From Polaromonas eurypsychrophila (GTDB taxonomy: Bacteria > Pseudomonadota > Gammaproteobacteria > Burkholderiales > Burkholderiaceae_C): a DNA stretch of 64,000 nt. The position numbers and the translations under genes were made by a program. Of this stretch, positions 51,324 to 59,504 are shown piece by piece; position 1 is the first letter of the stretch; every line of letters begins with the position of its first letter. The notes beneath the pieces are model-generated. The model was given only the letters and a program-made list of their open reading frames with translations, was not told where the DNA came from and did no database searches. The stretch covers positions 1-64,000 of the forward strand of contig NZ_BMIG01000005.1 of NCBI RefSeq assembly GCF_014641715.1. Direction: 5' to 3'.

Positions 51324-52738
51324 AGACCTTTCTTCGATCAAGCAGCGTTGCAGTGGTCACCCTGGTGCTGGCGGGCTGCGCGGCGGTCAACTTCGACCAG
51401 GCGCTGCAGGACACCAACAGCGGTACCGGCAACTTCACACAAGGCAAGCTCGAACTGAGCCGTACCGAGCAGCAGTCGCAGGCGCGCAGCAAACTAAGCA
51501 GCGAGCTGCTGGGCCAGCCCCTGGGCCAGGACGAAGCCGTGCAGCTGGCGCTGGCCAACAGCCCGGCGGTGCAAACCTTGCTGGCGCAGAGCTGGGCTGA
51601 TCTGGCGGTAGCCAATCAGACCGGCCGCATCGCCAACCCGGTGTTCAGCTTTGAACGTATCCGTTTTGCCGACGAGCTGGAGATCGGCCGCCTGCTGTCC
51701 TTCGGCTTGCTTGACCTGCTGACCTTGCCGCGCCGCCTGGAGATCTCGCGCAGCCAAACAGCACAGGCCAAAATTCAGCTTGGAGCCAATGTCGTTGAAC
51801 AGGTGACCCAAGTGCGCCAGGCCTGGGTGCGCGCCGTGGCCGCGCAGCAAAACCTGCAATATGCCGAGCAGATCAACGCCACCGCGAAGGCCAGCGCCGA
51901 ACTGGCCAAACGCATGCAGCAAGTGGGTAATTTCACCAAGCTGCAGCGCGCGCGGCAACAGTCTTTTTATGCCGACAGCGCAGCCCGGCTGGCCTCCAGC
52001 CAGCACGCCAGCACCGCCGCGCGCGAGGAGTTGATTCGTTTGCTGGGTCTGACCGACGAACAATCGGCGCTGCTCAAACTTCCGGAGCGATTGCCAGACC
52101 TGCCGAAAGAGGCCAAACCGGCAGGCACCATCAATGCTGCGGCCTTGCAACAACGTCTCGACGTACAACTGGCCCGCAACCAGCTCGACATTGCCGGCAA
52201 GTCGCAGGGCCTGAACCTGCTGAACAGCCTGGTCGATGTGGAGCTGGGCATACGCCGCGACACGGTGTTTGACAACGACCGCCGCACCAGCACGCCTAGA
52301 CGCGGTTTTGAGCTGGACATTCGCCTGCCGATCTTCGACTGGGGCTCGGCCCAGCGCGCCAGCATGAACGCCCAGTCGCTGGCGGCCGCGAGCCGCTACG
52401 AAAGCACGGTGCGGGGCGCCACCTCGCAGTTGCGCGAAAGTTACTCGGCCTACCGCACCGCTTACGACGTGGCAAGACATTACCGCGACGAAATTGTGCC
52501 GCTGCGCAAAACCATGGCAGAAGAAAACCTGCTTCGCTACAACGGCATGCTGATCGGCGTGTTCGAGCTGCTGGCGGATACGCGCGACCAGATTTCCAGC
52601 GTGCAGGCGGCCATCAACGCCTACCAGCAGTACTGGCTGGCCGATGCGGCGCTCAGCGCCTCCATGACCGGCAAACCCACAGCCATGGGCGCGGTGTCCA
52701 CGGGTAGCGGCAACGCCGCCGCCGAAGCCGGTCACTGA
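51320..52738 (+). CDS. TolC-family outer-membrane lipoprotein of the copper cluster
   Basis: 472 residues. The N-terminus MKTFLRSSSVAVVTLVLAGC ends in a lipobox cysteine (C20), so it is probably a lipoprotein anchored in the outer membrane. The OEP helical repeats follow (LGQDEAVQLALANSPAVQTL; LDVQLARNQLDIAGKSQGL), and FELDIRLPIFDWGSAQRAS is the barrel-strand pattern. It lacks its own RND pump here and is followed 22 bp later by the multicopper oxidase gene, an arrangement seen for CopB/PcoB-like roles in copper resistance. It overlaps the preceding gene by 4 bp. Confidence 0.83.
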   Translation: MKTFLRSSSVAVVTLVLAGCAAVNFDQALQDTNSGTGNFTQGKLELSRTEQQSQARSKLSSELLGQPLGQDEAVQLALANSPAVQTLLAQSWADLAVANQTGRIANPVFSFERIRFADELEIGRLLSFGLLDLLTLPRRLEISRSQTAQAKIQLGANVVEQVTQVRQAWVRAVAAQQNLQYAEQINATAKASAELAKRMQQVGNFTKLQRARQQSFYADSAARLASSQHASTAAREELIRLLGLTDEQSALLKLPERLPDLPKEAKPAGTINAAALQQRLDVQLARNQLDIAGKSQGLNLLNSLVDVELGIRRDTVFDNDRRTSTPRRGFELDIRLPIFDWGSAQRASMNAQSLAAASRYESTVRGATSQLRESYSAYRTAYDVARHYRDEIVPLRKTMAEENLLRYNGMLIGVFELLADTRDQISSVQAAINAYQQYWLADAALSASMTGKPTAMGAVSTGSGNAAAEAGH

Positions 52739-52760
52739 ACCAACCATTAACGGATCACCC

Positions 52761-54185
52761 ATGAACAACAGAAGAAACTTTCTCACAGGCGCGGGAGCGA
52801 TCACCACTGCCGTCGCGGCCGCTGCCGTCAGTAGGGTCGCCATGGCGGCGCTGCCCGAGCCCATGATCCAGACCAAACCCGACACCATGGCGCCGCTGGT
52901 GCCGAACACCGGCCGACCTTACAACCCGGTGGTCACCCTCAACGGCTGGACCTTGCCCTGGCGCATGAACCAGGGCGTCAAGGAGTTCCATCTGGTGGCC
53001 GAACCGGTGGTGCGCGAGATGTCACCTGGCTTCAAGGCACACCTGTGGGGTTACAACGGCCAGTCGCCCGGCCCCACCATTGAGGTGGTCGAAGGCGACC
53101 GCGTGCGCATTTTCGTCACCAACAAGCTGCCAGAACACACCAGCGTTCACTGGCACGGCCAGCGTCTGCCCAACGGCATGGATGGCGTGGCGGGCTTGAA
53201 CCAGCCGGCCATTCCGGTCGGGAAAACTTTTGTCTATGAATTTGTGGCACGGCGCCCCGGCACGTTCATGTACCACCCGCACGCCGACGAGATGACGCAG
53301 ATGGCCATGGGCATGATGGGTTTCTGGATTACACATCCCAAGGCAAAACACCCGCTGATCGACGAGGTGGACCGTGACTTTGTCTTTCTGCTCAATGCCT
53401 ACGACATTGACCCCGGCGCCTACACGCCCAAGATCATGACCATGCTCGACTTCAATATCTGGAGCTGGAACAGCCGGGTCTTTCCCGGCATTGACCCGCT
53501 GGTCGTGCGCAAAAACGACAAGGTGCGCATCCGCATGGGCAACCTGACCATGACCAATCACCCGATACACCTGCACGGCCATGAGTTTCTGGTGACTGGC
53601 ACGGACGGCGGCCCGACACCGAAGTCAACACGCTGGTATGAGGTCACCACCGATGTGGCGGTGGGCCAGATGCGACAGATCGAGTTTCTCGCCGACGAGG
53701 AAGGTGACTGGGCTTTTCATTGCCACAAAAGCCACCACACCATGAACGCCATGGGCCACGACGTGCCGACGCTGATTGGCGTGGACCACCGCAAGATCGT
53801 CAGCGAAATCACCAAAGTCATCCCCGACTACATGGTGATGGGTGAGCGCGGCATGGCGGACATGGCCGAAATGGACATGCCCCTGCCAGACAACACCGCC
53901 AAGATGATGACGGGCGAGGGCCCTTTTGGCTCGGTCGAAATGGGCGGCATGTTCTCCATGGTCAAGGTGCGCAAGAACCAGAAACCCGGCGACTACAAAG
54001 ACCCCGGCTGGTACAAGCACCCGCCGGGCGAGGTTGCCTATGAATGGTCAGGCGCCCTGCCCAACCCGGCGCGTTTTGCGGCGCAAGGTGGCCAGACCAT
54101 GAAGGTGCAGAACATGCCGGCGAAAGAAGTCGAAGTCCAGGTCCGCAAGCCAAAAATGGGCGGCATGGGCGGCATGAAACACTGA
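52761..54185 (+). CDS. Tat-exported multicopper oxidase (copper resistance, CopA/CueO-like)
   Basis: 474 residues. The twin-arginine leader NNRRNFLTGAGAITTAVAA directs folded export. Four copper-ligand clusters are visible: HWHG (H130, H132), YHPH (H172, H174), HPIHLHGH (H267, H270, H272) and HCHKSHHTMNAM (H320, C321, H322, H326, M331). The last gives a type 1 site with axial Met. The C-terminal 120 residues are rich in Met (MVMGERGMADMAEMDMPLPD; MGGMGGMKH). The enzyme should oxidise Cu(I) to the less toxic Cu(II) in the periplasm. It lies between the TolC-type lipoprotein and the Spy-like gene. Confidence 0.9.
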   Translation: MNNRRNFLTGAGAITTAVAAAAVSRVAMAALPEPMIQTKPDTMAPLVPNTGRPYNPVVTLNGWTLPWRMNQGVKEFHLVAEPVVREMSPGFKAHLWGYNGQSPGPTIEVVEGDRVRIFVTNKLPEHTSVHWHGQRLPNGMDGVAGLNQPAIPVGKTFVYEFVARRPGTFMYHPHADEMTQMAMGMMGFWITHPKAKHPLIDEVDRDFVFLLNAYDIDPGAYTPKIMTMLDFNIWSWNSRVFPGIDPLVVRKNDKVRIRMGNLTMTNHPIHLHGHEFLVTGTDGGPTPKSTRWYEVTTDVAVGQMRQIEFLADEEGDWAFHCHKSHHTMNAMGHDVPTLIGVDHRKIVSEITKVIPDYMVMGERGMADMAEMDMPLPDNTAKMMTGEGPFGSVEMGGMFSMVKVRKNQKPGDYKDPGWYKHPPGEVAYEWSGALPNPARFAAQGGQTMKVQNMPAKEVEVQVRKPKMGGMGGMKH

Positions 54186-54208
54186 TCACAAAGGCAGGAA
54201 AAATCTTC

Positions 54209-54805
54209 GTGAAAACTAAAAACGCTATCAAATTAGTAGCTGCTTATACCCTGTTGACATGGGGTACAGCCACTTTCTCTCAACATTCCTCCACGGGACA
54301 TGGCGTCGGGCAGCGACAGGCATCTGCAGCCAGCCCCTACGCCGGGCAGCAAAAGCGCGACATCAAATCGCTGTCGGAGACGCAGACCGAAGACTTGCTG
54401 GCTGGCAAGGGCATGGAGTTGGCGAAGGCGGCCGAGCTCAATGGCTACCCCGGCCCCATGCACACGCTGGAGTTGGCGCAAGATTTGGCGCTGAGCGATT
54501 TGCAGCAGCAGGCCACGCAGGCACTGATGAACCGCCACAAGACGGACGCCCGACGCATCGGTGCCGAACTGGTGGAGGCTGAGCGCTTGCTCGATCAGGC
54601 TTTCTCGACTCGGCAGATCACCCCCGCCGGCCTGACGAGCCACACTGAACGCATCGCACAACTGCAGGCCGCACTGCGCGCCAGTCATCTGCAGACCCAC
54701 CTGCAGCAAACCGCGTTGCTGACACCGCAGCAGATCAGTCGATACGCCGAGCTGCGTGGCTACACCTCGGGGGCACCCACCGTGCCCTCTTCCCACAAAC
54801 ACTGA
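54209..54805 (+). CDS. Spy/CpxP-like periplasmic protein
   Basis: 198 residues from a GTG with AGGA nine bases upstream. A signal peptide (IKLVAAYTLLTWGTATFS) precedes a helical mature protein with LELAQDLALSDLQQQATQAL and LLTPQQISRYAELRGY, the LTxxQ-type pattern of Spy/CpxP/CnrX-like proteins, which act as periplasmic chaperones or metal sensors. DNA for residues 6-23 is a copy of the 54-bp repeat, so the signal peptide is repeat-derived. It follows the multicopper oxidase by 23 bp. Confidence 0.75.
   Translation: MKTKNAIKLVAAYTLLTWGTATFSQHSSTGHGVGQRQASAASPYAGQQKRDIKSLSETQTEDLLAGKGMELAKAAELNGYPGPMHTLELAQDLALSDLQQQATQALMNRHKTDARRIGAELVEAERLLDQAFSTRQITPAGLTSHTERIAQLQAALRASHLQTHLQQTALLTPQQISRYAELRGYTSGAPTVPSSHKH
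54224..54276 (+). repeat. 54-bp dispersed repeat, copy H, inside the Spy-like gene
   Basis: Begins GCTATCAAATTAGTAGCTGC, continues TTATACCCTGTTGACATGGG and ends GTACAGCCACTTT, one base shorter than the other copies. It codes for residues 6-23, the core of the signal peptide, on the forward strand of the repeat. Confidence 0.7.
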
Positions 54806-54832
54806 GCATTCACCGCGCCATAAGGACACATC

Positions 54833-55327
54833 ATGAAAAAATTGACTTCTGCCCTCCTCGCTGCCTTTATTGCCAGCGCCAGCCCCCTCGCCTTTGCCCA
54901 TGGCGATGAGGGGCACGCCAAAAAAGCCGGCCCTGTCAAAAAAGAACAAAAGGAATGGGGAATTGCTGGCGACAGCAAAGCCGTCAGCCGTACCATCACC
55001 GTCGGCATGAGCGACGCCATGCGGTTTTCACCCGAGAAAATTGATGTGAAGCAGGGAGAGACGATCCGGTTTGTGATTAAAAACAGCGGCAAGATCATGC
55101 ATGAAATGGTGATCGGCACCAGGAAGGATTTGGACGAACATGCCGCGCTGATGGTCAAGTTCCCTGGAATGGAGCACGAAGAGCCCTACATGGCACACGT
55201 CGGCCCGGGCAAGACCGGTCAGATCGTCTGGACCTTCAACAAACCCGGCAACTTTGACTTTGCCTGCCTGATCGCCGGCCACTACCAGGCCGGCATGGTT
55301 GGCAAGATCAATGTCGCCACACGATAG
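54833..55327 (+). CDS. copI: CopI-type periplasmic cupredoxin
   Basis: 164 residues. A signal peptide (LTSALLAAFIASASPLAFA) is followed by HGDEGHAKK and a cupredoxin fold. The type 1 copper ligands can be assigned: His in GKIMHEMVIG, then Cys, His and Met in FDFACLIAGHYQAGM. Proteins of this kind (CopI) protect against copper in the periplasm of betaproteobacteria and Vibrio. AAGGACACATC precedes the ATG. Same transcript as the flanking copper genes by spacing. Confidence 0.85.
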   Translation: MKKLTSALLAAFIASASPLAFAHGDEGHAKKAGPVKKEQKEWGIAGDSKAVSRTITVGMSDAMRFSPEKIDVKQGETIRFVIKNSGKIMHEMVIGTRKDLDEHAALMVKFPGMEHEEPYMAHVGPGKTGQIVWTFNKPGNFDFACLIAGHYQAGMVGKINVATR

Positions 55328-55329
55328 GA

Positions 55330-55827
55330 ATGAGCAACATGCAAAGACGTTTTCTTCTTAAGACCTTGGCCAGTTTCACTGCCGCTGCGCTGGCGCCCGC
55401 GGTGATCGCAAAAACACGCCCGCAGGTCGAAGTCTGGAAAGACCCGAACTGTGGCTGCTGCAAAGAATGGGTAGACCACCTGCAAGCCAATGGCTTTCAG
55501 GTGAAGGTTTACGACAGCGGCAACGCGCAGGCCAGAAAGCGGCTTGGCATACCGGAGCAGCTCGGCTCCTGCCATACCGCATCAATCAGCGGCTATGCCA
55601 TTGAAGGTCATGTGCCGGCTGCCGACATTCATCGCCTGCTCAAGGAAAAACCCCGCGCTGTGGGGCTAGCTGTGCCGGGCATGCCGGTCGGTTCGCCGGG
55701 GATGGATGCGCCGATTTATGGCGGGCGCAAAGACCCCTACGACGTGCTACTGGTTTTGAAGGATGGCAGCACACGTACTTATCAATCCTATCCTTCAAAA
55801 ACATCCACTCAATCTGTCAACTCCTGA
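55330..55827 (+). CDS. DUF411 metal-binding protein
   Basis: 165 residues. Matches DUF411 (PF04214), small periplasmic proteins of copper clusters. The leader MQRRFLLKTLASFTAAAL has a twin arginine. The mature part shows VWKDPNCGCCKEWVDHL with three cysteines, LGSCHTASISGYAIEGHVPA and PGMPVGSPGMD, likely copper ligands. It starts 2 bp after the copI stop, so it is co-translated. A second ATG three codons on is possible. Confidence 0.88.
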   Translation: MSNMQRRFLLKTLASFTAAALAPAVIAKTRPQVEVWKDPNCGCCKEWVDHLQANGFQVKVYDSGNAQARKRLGIPEQLGSCHTASISGYAIEGHVPAADIHRLLKEKPRAVGLAVPGMPVGSPGMDAPIYGGRKDPYDVLLVLKDGSTRTYQSYPSKTSTQSVNS

Positions 55828-55838
55828 AAGAAAACATC

Positions 55839-56189
55839 ATGAAACAACTACACACTGCGCTGCTCCTATCGGCACTGCTGGCTGGCTCTGCGTCTGCCAG
55901 CTCTCACACGGGAGTGCCTGCGGCAATGGGCGATACAAAAAAAGACAGCGCCATGGCGGCACCTGCAGACATGGCCGATGGCGAAATCCGCAAAGTGGAT
56001 ATGGACAATAAAAAAATTACCATCAAGCACGGCGAGATCAAAAACCTCGACATGCCGGGCATGACCATGGTGTTCCAGGCCAAAGACCCAGCCCTGCTCG
56101 GCAAGGTCAAAGCGGGCGACAAGGTCCGTTTCAAGGCCGAGAAAGACGGCACAGCGTTTGTGGTGACTGATATCCTGCCGGCGAAATAA
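55839..56189 (+). CDS. CusF-like periplasmic copper-binding protein
   Basis: 116 residues. A signal peptide (LHTALLLSALLAGSASAS) precedes a CusF-type OB-fold domain with EIRKVDMDNKKITIKHGEI, then LDMPGMTMVFQAK and AGDKVRFKAEKD. The His and two Met ligands of CusF are present (IKHGEI; MPGMTM), but the tryptophan that caps Cu(I) in E. coli CusF is replaced by methionine (DMP instead of NWP). It is last in the plus-strand copper run. A hairpin spans its stop codon. Confidence 0.88.
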   Translation: MKQLHTALLLSALLAGSASASSHTGVPAAMGDTKKDSAMAAPADMADGEIRKVDMDNKKITIKHGEIKNLDMPGMTMVFQAKDPALLGKVKAGDKVRFKAEKDGTAFVVTDILPAK

Positions 56190-56235
56190 AGCCGGCAGTG
56201 AAGCGGTCTCAGCCACGCGTTGAGACTGAGACCGC
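56175..56235. terminator. two hairpins between convergent copper genes
   Basis: CTGCCGGC and GCCGGCAG (56175-56198) enclose the stop codon of the CusF-like gene. GCGGTCTCAG (56203-56212) and CTGAGACCGC (56226-56235) form a second perfect stem. Neither has a T run, but together they fill the 50-bp gap between convergent genes and probably stop transcription from both sides. Confidence 0.5.
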
Positions 56236-56239
56236 CAGC

Positions 56240-56683
56240 CTACTTGCTCATCTTGTCGACAGACTGGCCATTTTTAGCTAGAAACTTGTCGAACTGGGCA
56301 ATTTCTTTCTTCTGCGCAGCGATGATGGCTTTGGCCATTTTCGTCATCTGAGGATCTTTGCCATCGCGAAGCTCAGCCTGCGCCATGTCTATCGCACCCA
56401 GGTGGTGAATTCGCATCATCATTGCAAAGTCAACATCGGTATTGCCCGTCATTTTCATGGACGACATCTTGTCGTTGTTGTCTTTCATCATTCCTTTCAT
56501 GTCCATGCCCTTCATGTCCATGGCACCCCCTTGCATGGATGATGTGCTGGCTTTTCCGTCGGGCATGGCTTCGCTACCAGGCTTCATCTGCATTTGTGCA
56601 AAGGCCAGGGGTTGAAGCAGCGCGACGCTCAGAACGGCAAGGGCCAGAGATGCGGGGTTGATCATTTTTAGTTGAAATTTCAT
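56240..56683 (-). CDS. DUF305 exported protein, Met/His-rich
   Basis: 147 residues. A signal peptide (SLALAVLSVALLQPLAFA) is followed by a Met-rich linker (MDMKGMDMKGMMKDNNDKMS) and one DUF305 helical domain with MMMRIHHLGAIDMAQAELRD and AKAIIAAQKKEIAQFDKFL. The HH and Met residues of this ferritin-like domain suggest copper binding. The start at 56683 begins the signal peptide; the frame is open further up. It is 43 bp downstream of the cysteine-rich copper-storage gene. Confidence 0.87.
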   Translation of the reverse strand: MKFQLKMINPASLALAVLSVALLQPLAFAQMQMKPGSEAMPDGKASTSSMQGGAMDMKGMDMKGMMKDNNDKMSSMKMTGNTDVDFAMMMRIHHLGAIDMAQAELRDGKDPQMTKMAKAIIAAQKKEIAQFDKFLAKNGQSVDKMSK

Positions 56684-56726
56684 GATTGATTCTTTCTGAT
56701 GTCGAAGTTGGAATGTCGAAGGTAAT

Positions 56727-57062
56727 TCAGGCCGTGGAGGCCATCTTGCGGCACTCTTGAGCGCACTGATGGCAGGCCTTGGAGCATTCTTGGCAATGCA
56801 CCATTTCGTGTTTGGCACATTCGTCCCCGCAGGACTGGCAGATGTCAGCACAAAGTGCGCAGATCGCCTTGGCGTGAATGCTGGCTCTGGCCATGGCAGC
56901 TGCAGCCAGTGAACAGATCTGGGCGCAATCCATATCCAGTGCGATGCATCTGGCCATCATCGTGACGTCCTCCTCATGCAGGCAGGAAGCAGCGCAATGG
57001 TTACACGCCACGGCGCAGGCGTTGCAAGCTTCAATGCATGCGTTGTAGGGTTGATGAGGCAT
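56727..57062 (-). CDS. four-helix-bundle copper-storage protein (Csp-like, 19 Cys)
   Basis: 111 residues with 19 cysteines spaced along four helices (CIEACNACAVACNHCAASC; CALCADICQSCGDEC; CQECSKACHQCAQEC). This is the DUF326/Csp pattern in which cysteines line the inside of a four-helix bundle and hold many Cu(I) ions. No signal peptide, so it is a cytosolic type such as Csp3. Translation starts MPHQPYNACIEAC at 57062; upstream sequence in frame is not conserved-looking. Paired with the DUF305 gene. Confidence 0.9.
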   Translation of the reverse strand: MPHQPYNACIEACNACAVACNHCAASCLHEEDVTMMARCIALDMDCAQICSLAAAAMARASIHAKAICALCADICQSCGDECAKHEMVHCQECSKACHQCAQECRKMASTA

Positions 57063-57333
57063 GGTGATTCTCCAGTAGGTGGTCAGAGTCGGCAGTGGAA
57101 GGCAATTGCAGCGCCGAGAATGCCGCAACCAGTTCACAGTGCGCGCCTGCCAAAACCAACGGCCCGCGATATTGCCGCCAGGCCGCGTAGTCTGCAACCT
57201 ACAGCATGCGAACGATCAGGCCGGAGGCAAGCATCTGACGATGCCGCGACACTTTCACAATTCACTTCAGGTAAAAGCAGGGTTACCTTCGGCAAAAAAA
57301 GACTGACTGGCCGCCTCCACAGCAGCGACAAAC
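57063..57333. other. gene-free gap
   Basis: About 270 bp between the Csp-like gene and the DUF6629-type gene, both read on the minus strand. Small open frames here show no family pattern. It should hold the promoter for the Csp-like and DUF305 genes. Confidence 0.45.
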
Positions 57334-57984
57334 CTAAATCTGTACCTCGATGCGGTCGGAAAGATGCAAAGCGAGGTGAAAATAAATGACGCCGCTGAGG
57401 ATAGCTGCGAAAAAACACCACACCGAAATGAACCATGCCGCATAAAAATAGTACACCGCGCCAAATGACAGGAGCGCCAGCACACCGAAGACTTTTACGG
57501 TTCGATACGTGGAAAAAACAGGGCTGACCGTGGTCGACAGCAGGTATAGGCTCATCACGGTCGCTGCAAAGAAATGGGGCGCAACATACTCAATGTGCTG
57601 GCCAGTCGGTCGCGAGACGATGGGCAATGCCACCAGGGCGTACATCAAGTAAACACCCACTACAAAGCCCCCCGCTGCAAAGAGGGCCACGGCTTTGCGG
57701 CGCCACCCGGGCGGCTCAATCAGCAACACCGCCACCGGCACATAGACCGGCCACAGGACGTGAGAGAAAAACGAGTACAGATGCGTCATCACCGCGTTGA
57801 GGAAAGGCGCCTCGTAACGGAACGTCAACCAGATCACGCCCTCGACCACTTGCTGGATACCAAACAACAAAGGTATGGAGGCAAGTAGCAGCTCGCGTGG
57901 GTGACGTACCGCTTTAAGGGTTAACGTACCCAATCCCAGCAGAACGACGCCAGCAGAAAAACTCGCGGTGGCCGAGAAACACAT
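57334..57984 (-). CDS. DUF6629-type integral membrane protein
   Basis: 216 residues with about seven hydrophobic segments. The start MCFSATASFSAGVVLLGLG and LLFGIQQVVEGVIWLTF are typical of the DUF6629 family, of unknown function. It ends with a short basic tail. The gene directly abuts the preceding one (stop at 57985, start at 57984), making it the last of four tightly packed minus-strand genes that begin with the copper ATPase. A membrane role linked to metal handling is suggested only by that context. Confidence 0.82.
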   Translation of the reverse strand: MCFSATASFSAGVVLLGLGTLTLKAVRHPRELLLASIPLLFGIQQVVEGVIWLTFRYEAPFLNAVMTHLYSFFSHVLWPVYVPVAVLLIEPPGWRRKAVALFAAGGFVVGVYLMYALVALPIVSRPTGQHIEYVAPHFFAATVMSLYLLSTTVSPVFSTYRTVKVFGVLALLSFGAVYYFYAAWFISVWCFFAAILSGVIYFHLALHLSDRIEVQI

Positions 57985-58443
57985 TCAGTTCACTCCCATC
58001 GTCGGTTCAGGATCGCCCTCCCACAGGAAACACACCACCCCTATCAGCCACAGCAGCGCAGGCATCAGCAGCAGCCAGCGAAAGTCCGAATGCAGCATGA
58101 AGTTCGTGGCACTCATTAGCGCCACACTGGCAGTGCCGGCCACGACCATTGCAGTCAATGTCCCGCGTGCACGGATTGCCAGATAGCGGCATGCCACCAG
58201 CGTGGTCAGCGAACCGGCGGCGATCATGAATCCGCTCATCACGTTGAACACCAGATTGAGCCAGCGCTCCAGCCCGGGAGCGGCAACCCTGATCGTTTCA
58301 ATGGAGGCGCCCATGAAGCGCGGGTCTTCAGGCAGAAGGGCCGGGCGCAGGAGCAGGAAATAGACTCCGAGCGCAGCAAGCCAGAGCCCGCAAGCGGCGA
58401 ACACCTTGCCAGAAAGTTGCATCCGAAAATCTGACGTTTTCAT
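57985..58443 (-). CDS. unknown membrane protein (four TM segments)
   Basis: 152 residues with four hydrophobic segments (VFAACGLWLAALGVYFLLL; LNLVFNVMSGFMIAAGSLTT; ARGTLTAMVVAGTASVALMS; WLLLMPALLWLIGVVCFLW) and a periplasmic loop holding RPALLPEDPRFMGAS. No recognised family. Its start overlaps the YncE-like stop by 4 bp and its end abuts the DUF6629 gene, so it belongs to the copper-ATPase run. Confidence 0.75.
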   Translation of the reverse strand: MKTSDFRMQLSGKVFAACGLWLAALGVYFLLLRPALLPEDPRFMGASIETIRVAAPGLERWLNLVFNVMSGFMIAAGSLTTLVACRYLAIRARGTLTAMVVAGTASVALMSATNFMLHSDFRWLLLMPALLWLIGVVCFLWEGDPEPTMGVN

Positions 58444-59504
58444 GGCCGCACGCTGATGCCATTGGGACCTTTGCCGACGGGTACCGTAGCGACGACTTTT
58501 TGCGCCTTGATGTCAATGACTGAGACTGAGCCAGCGTAGGTGTTGGTGATGTAGGCGTACCGGCCTTCCCGGTCAATGGCTACGCCATGGGCACCCGGGC
58601 CGGTCTCTACGGTCTTCGTCACCTTGTAGCTCTCCAAGTCGATCATGCTCACCGATTTTCCTGGTTTCTTGCGCGATCCCTGATTGGCTACCAGCAGGGT
58701 GCCTGAATCCGGCGTCGCAAACAACTGGATAGGCGTCGCACCCACCGGGACTTTGCGCAACACCTTGCGGCTGGCGGGATCAATGACAGCTACTGCGCTC
58801 TCCCCGGATAGCGATACGAAAGCAAGGCGACCGTTCTCGGTAAAACCCACCTGGGCTGGTCCTTTACCGACCGGGATTTGTGCAATTTCTTTTTGGCTGG
58901 CAATATCAACCACGGACACCGTGCCTCCCTTCAAATTGGCAATGTAAGTTTGCTTCCCATCTGGACTGACCCGAAGTCCATGCGGGAACTTGCCCACCGC
59001 AATGGTGGCCACCACACGCTGCGCCGCGGCATCAACCACACTCACCGTGTTGTCCCCTCCATTGGTTATGTAGGCAAAGCGCCCGTCAGGCGTTATTACG
59101 ACATGAGCTGGATGCAGACCGACGGGCACCTTCGCCATCACTGCATCGCGGTCCGTATCGATGACCCATACGGCACCGGCCCTGGACATCACGGCGTGTT
59201 CGCCTTTGCCCATCGCCTGGTGCACTGGGGCGCCCGCAGGTGCAGGTTCTCCATTGTTGGTCACCCACACCCGCTTGCCGTCGGGCGACACCTGGACGTT
59301 ATGCGGCATCTTGCCCGCGCGCACCGTGGCCACCACCTTGAATGACGCGGCGTCTAACACGCTCACCGTGTCGGCCTCCTCATTGGCGACATACACCTTG
59401 TCTGCACTGAAAGCGGCCCCGCTCCACGTCATCAGGCTGATCTGAAGTGCTGCGCTCACCCAGTTCCGATAACTGCATAAAGCCTCTCGGAGATTTCTAG
59501 ACAT
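58440..59504 (-). CDS. YncE-like seven-bladed beta-propeller protein
   Basis: 354 residues. After a signal peptide ([16 protein letters not shown]) the protein is built of repeats of the YncE/YVTN type, each with a pattern like [20 protein letters not shown] followed by [20 protein letters not shown]. About seven such blades are visible ([95 protein letters not shown]). It would sit in the periplasm. Ligand unknown. It overlaps the ATPase gene by 8 bp at its start. Confidence 0.87.
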   Translation of the reverse strand: MSRNLREALCSYRNWVSAALQISLMTWSGAAFSADKVYVANEEADTVSVLDAASFKVVATVRAGKMPHNVQVSPDGKRVWVTNNGEPAPAGAPVHQAMGKGEHAVMSRAGAVWVIDTDRDAVMAKVPVGLHPAHVVITPDGRFAYITNGGDNTVSVVDAAAQRVVATIAVGKFPHGLRVSPDGKQTYIANLKGGTVSVVDIASQKEIAQIPVGKGPAQVGFTENGRLAFVSLSGESAVAVIDPASRKVLRKVPVGATPIQLFATPDSGTLLVANQGSRKKPGKSVSMIDLESYKVTKTVETGPGAHGVAIDREGRYAYITNTYAGSVSVIDIKAQKVVATVPVGKGPNGISVRP

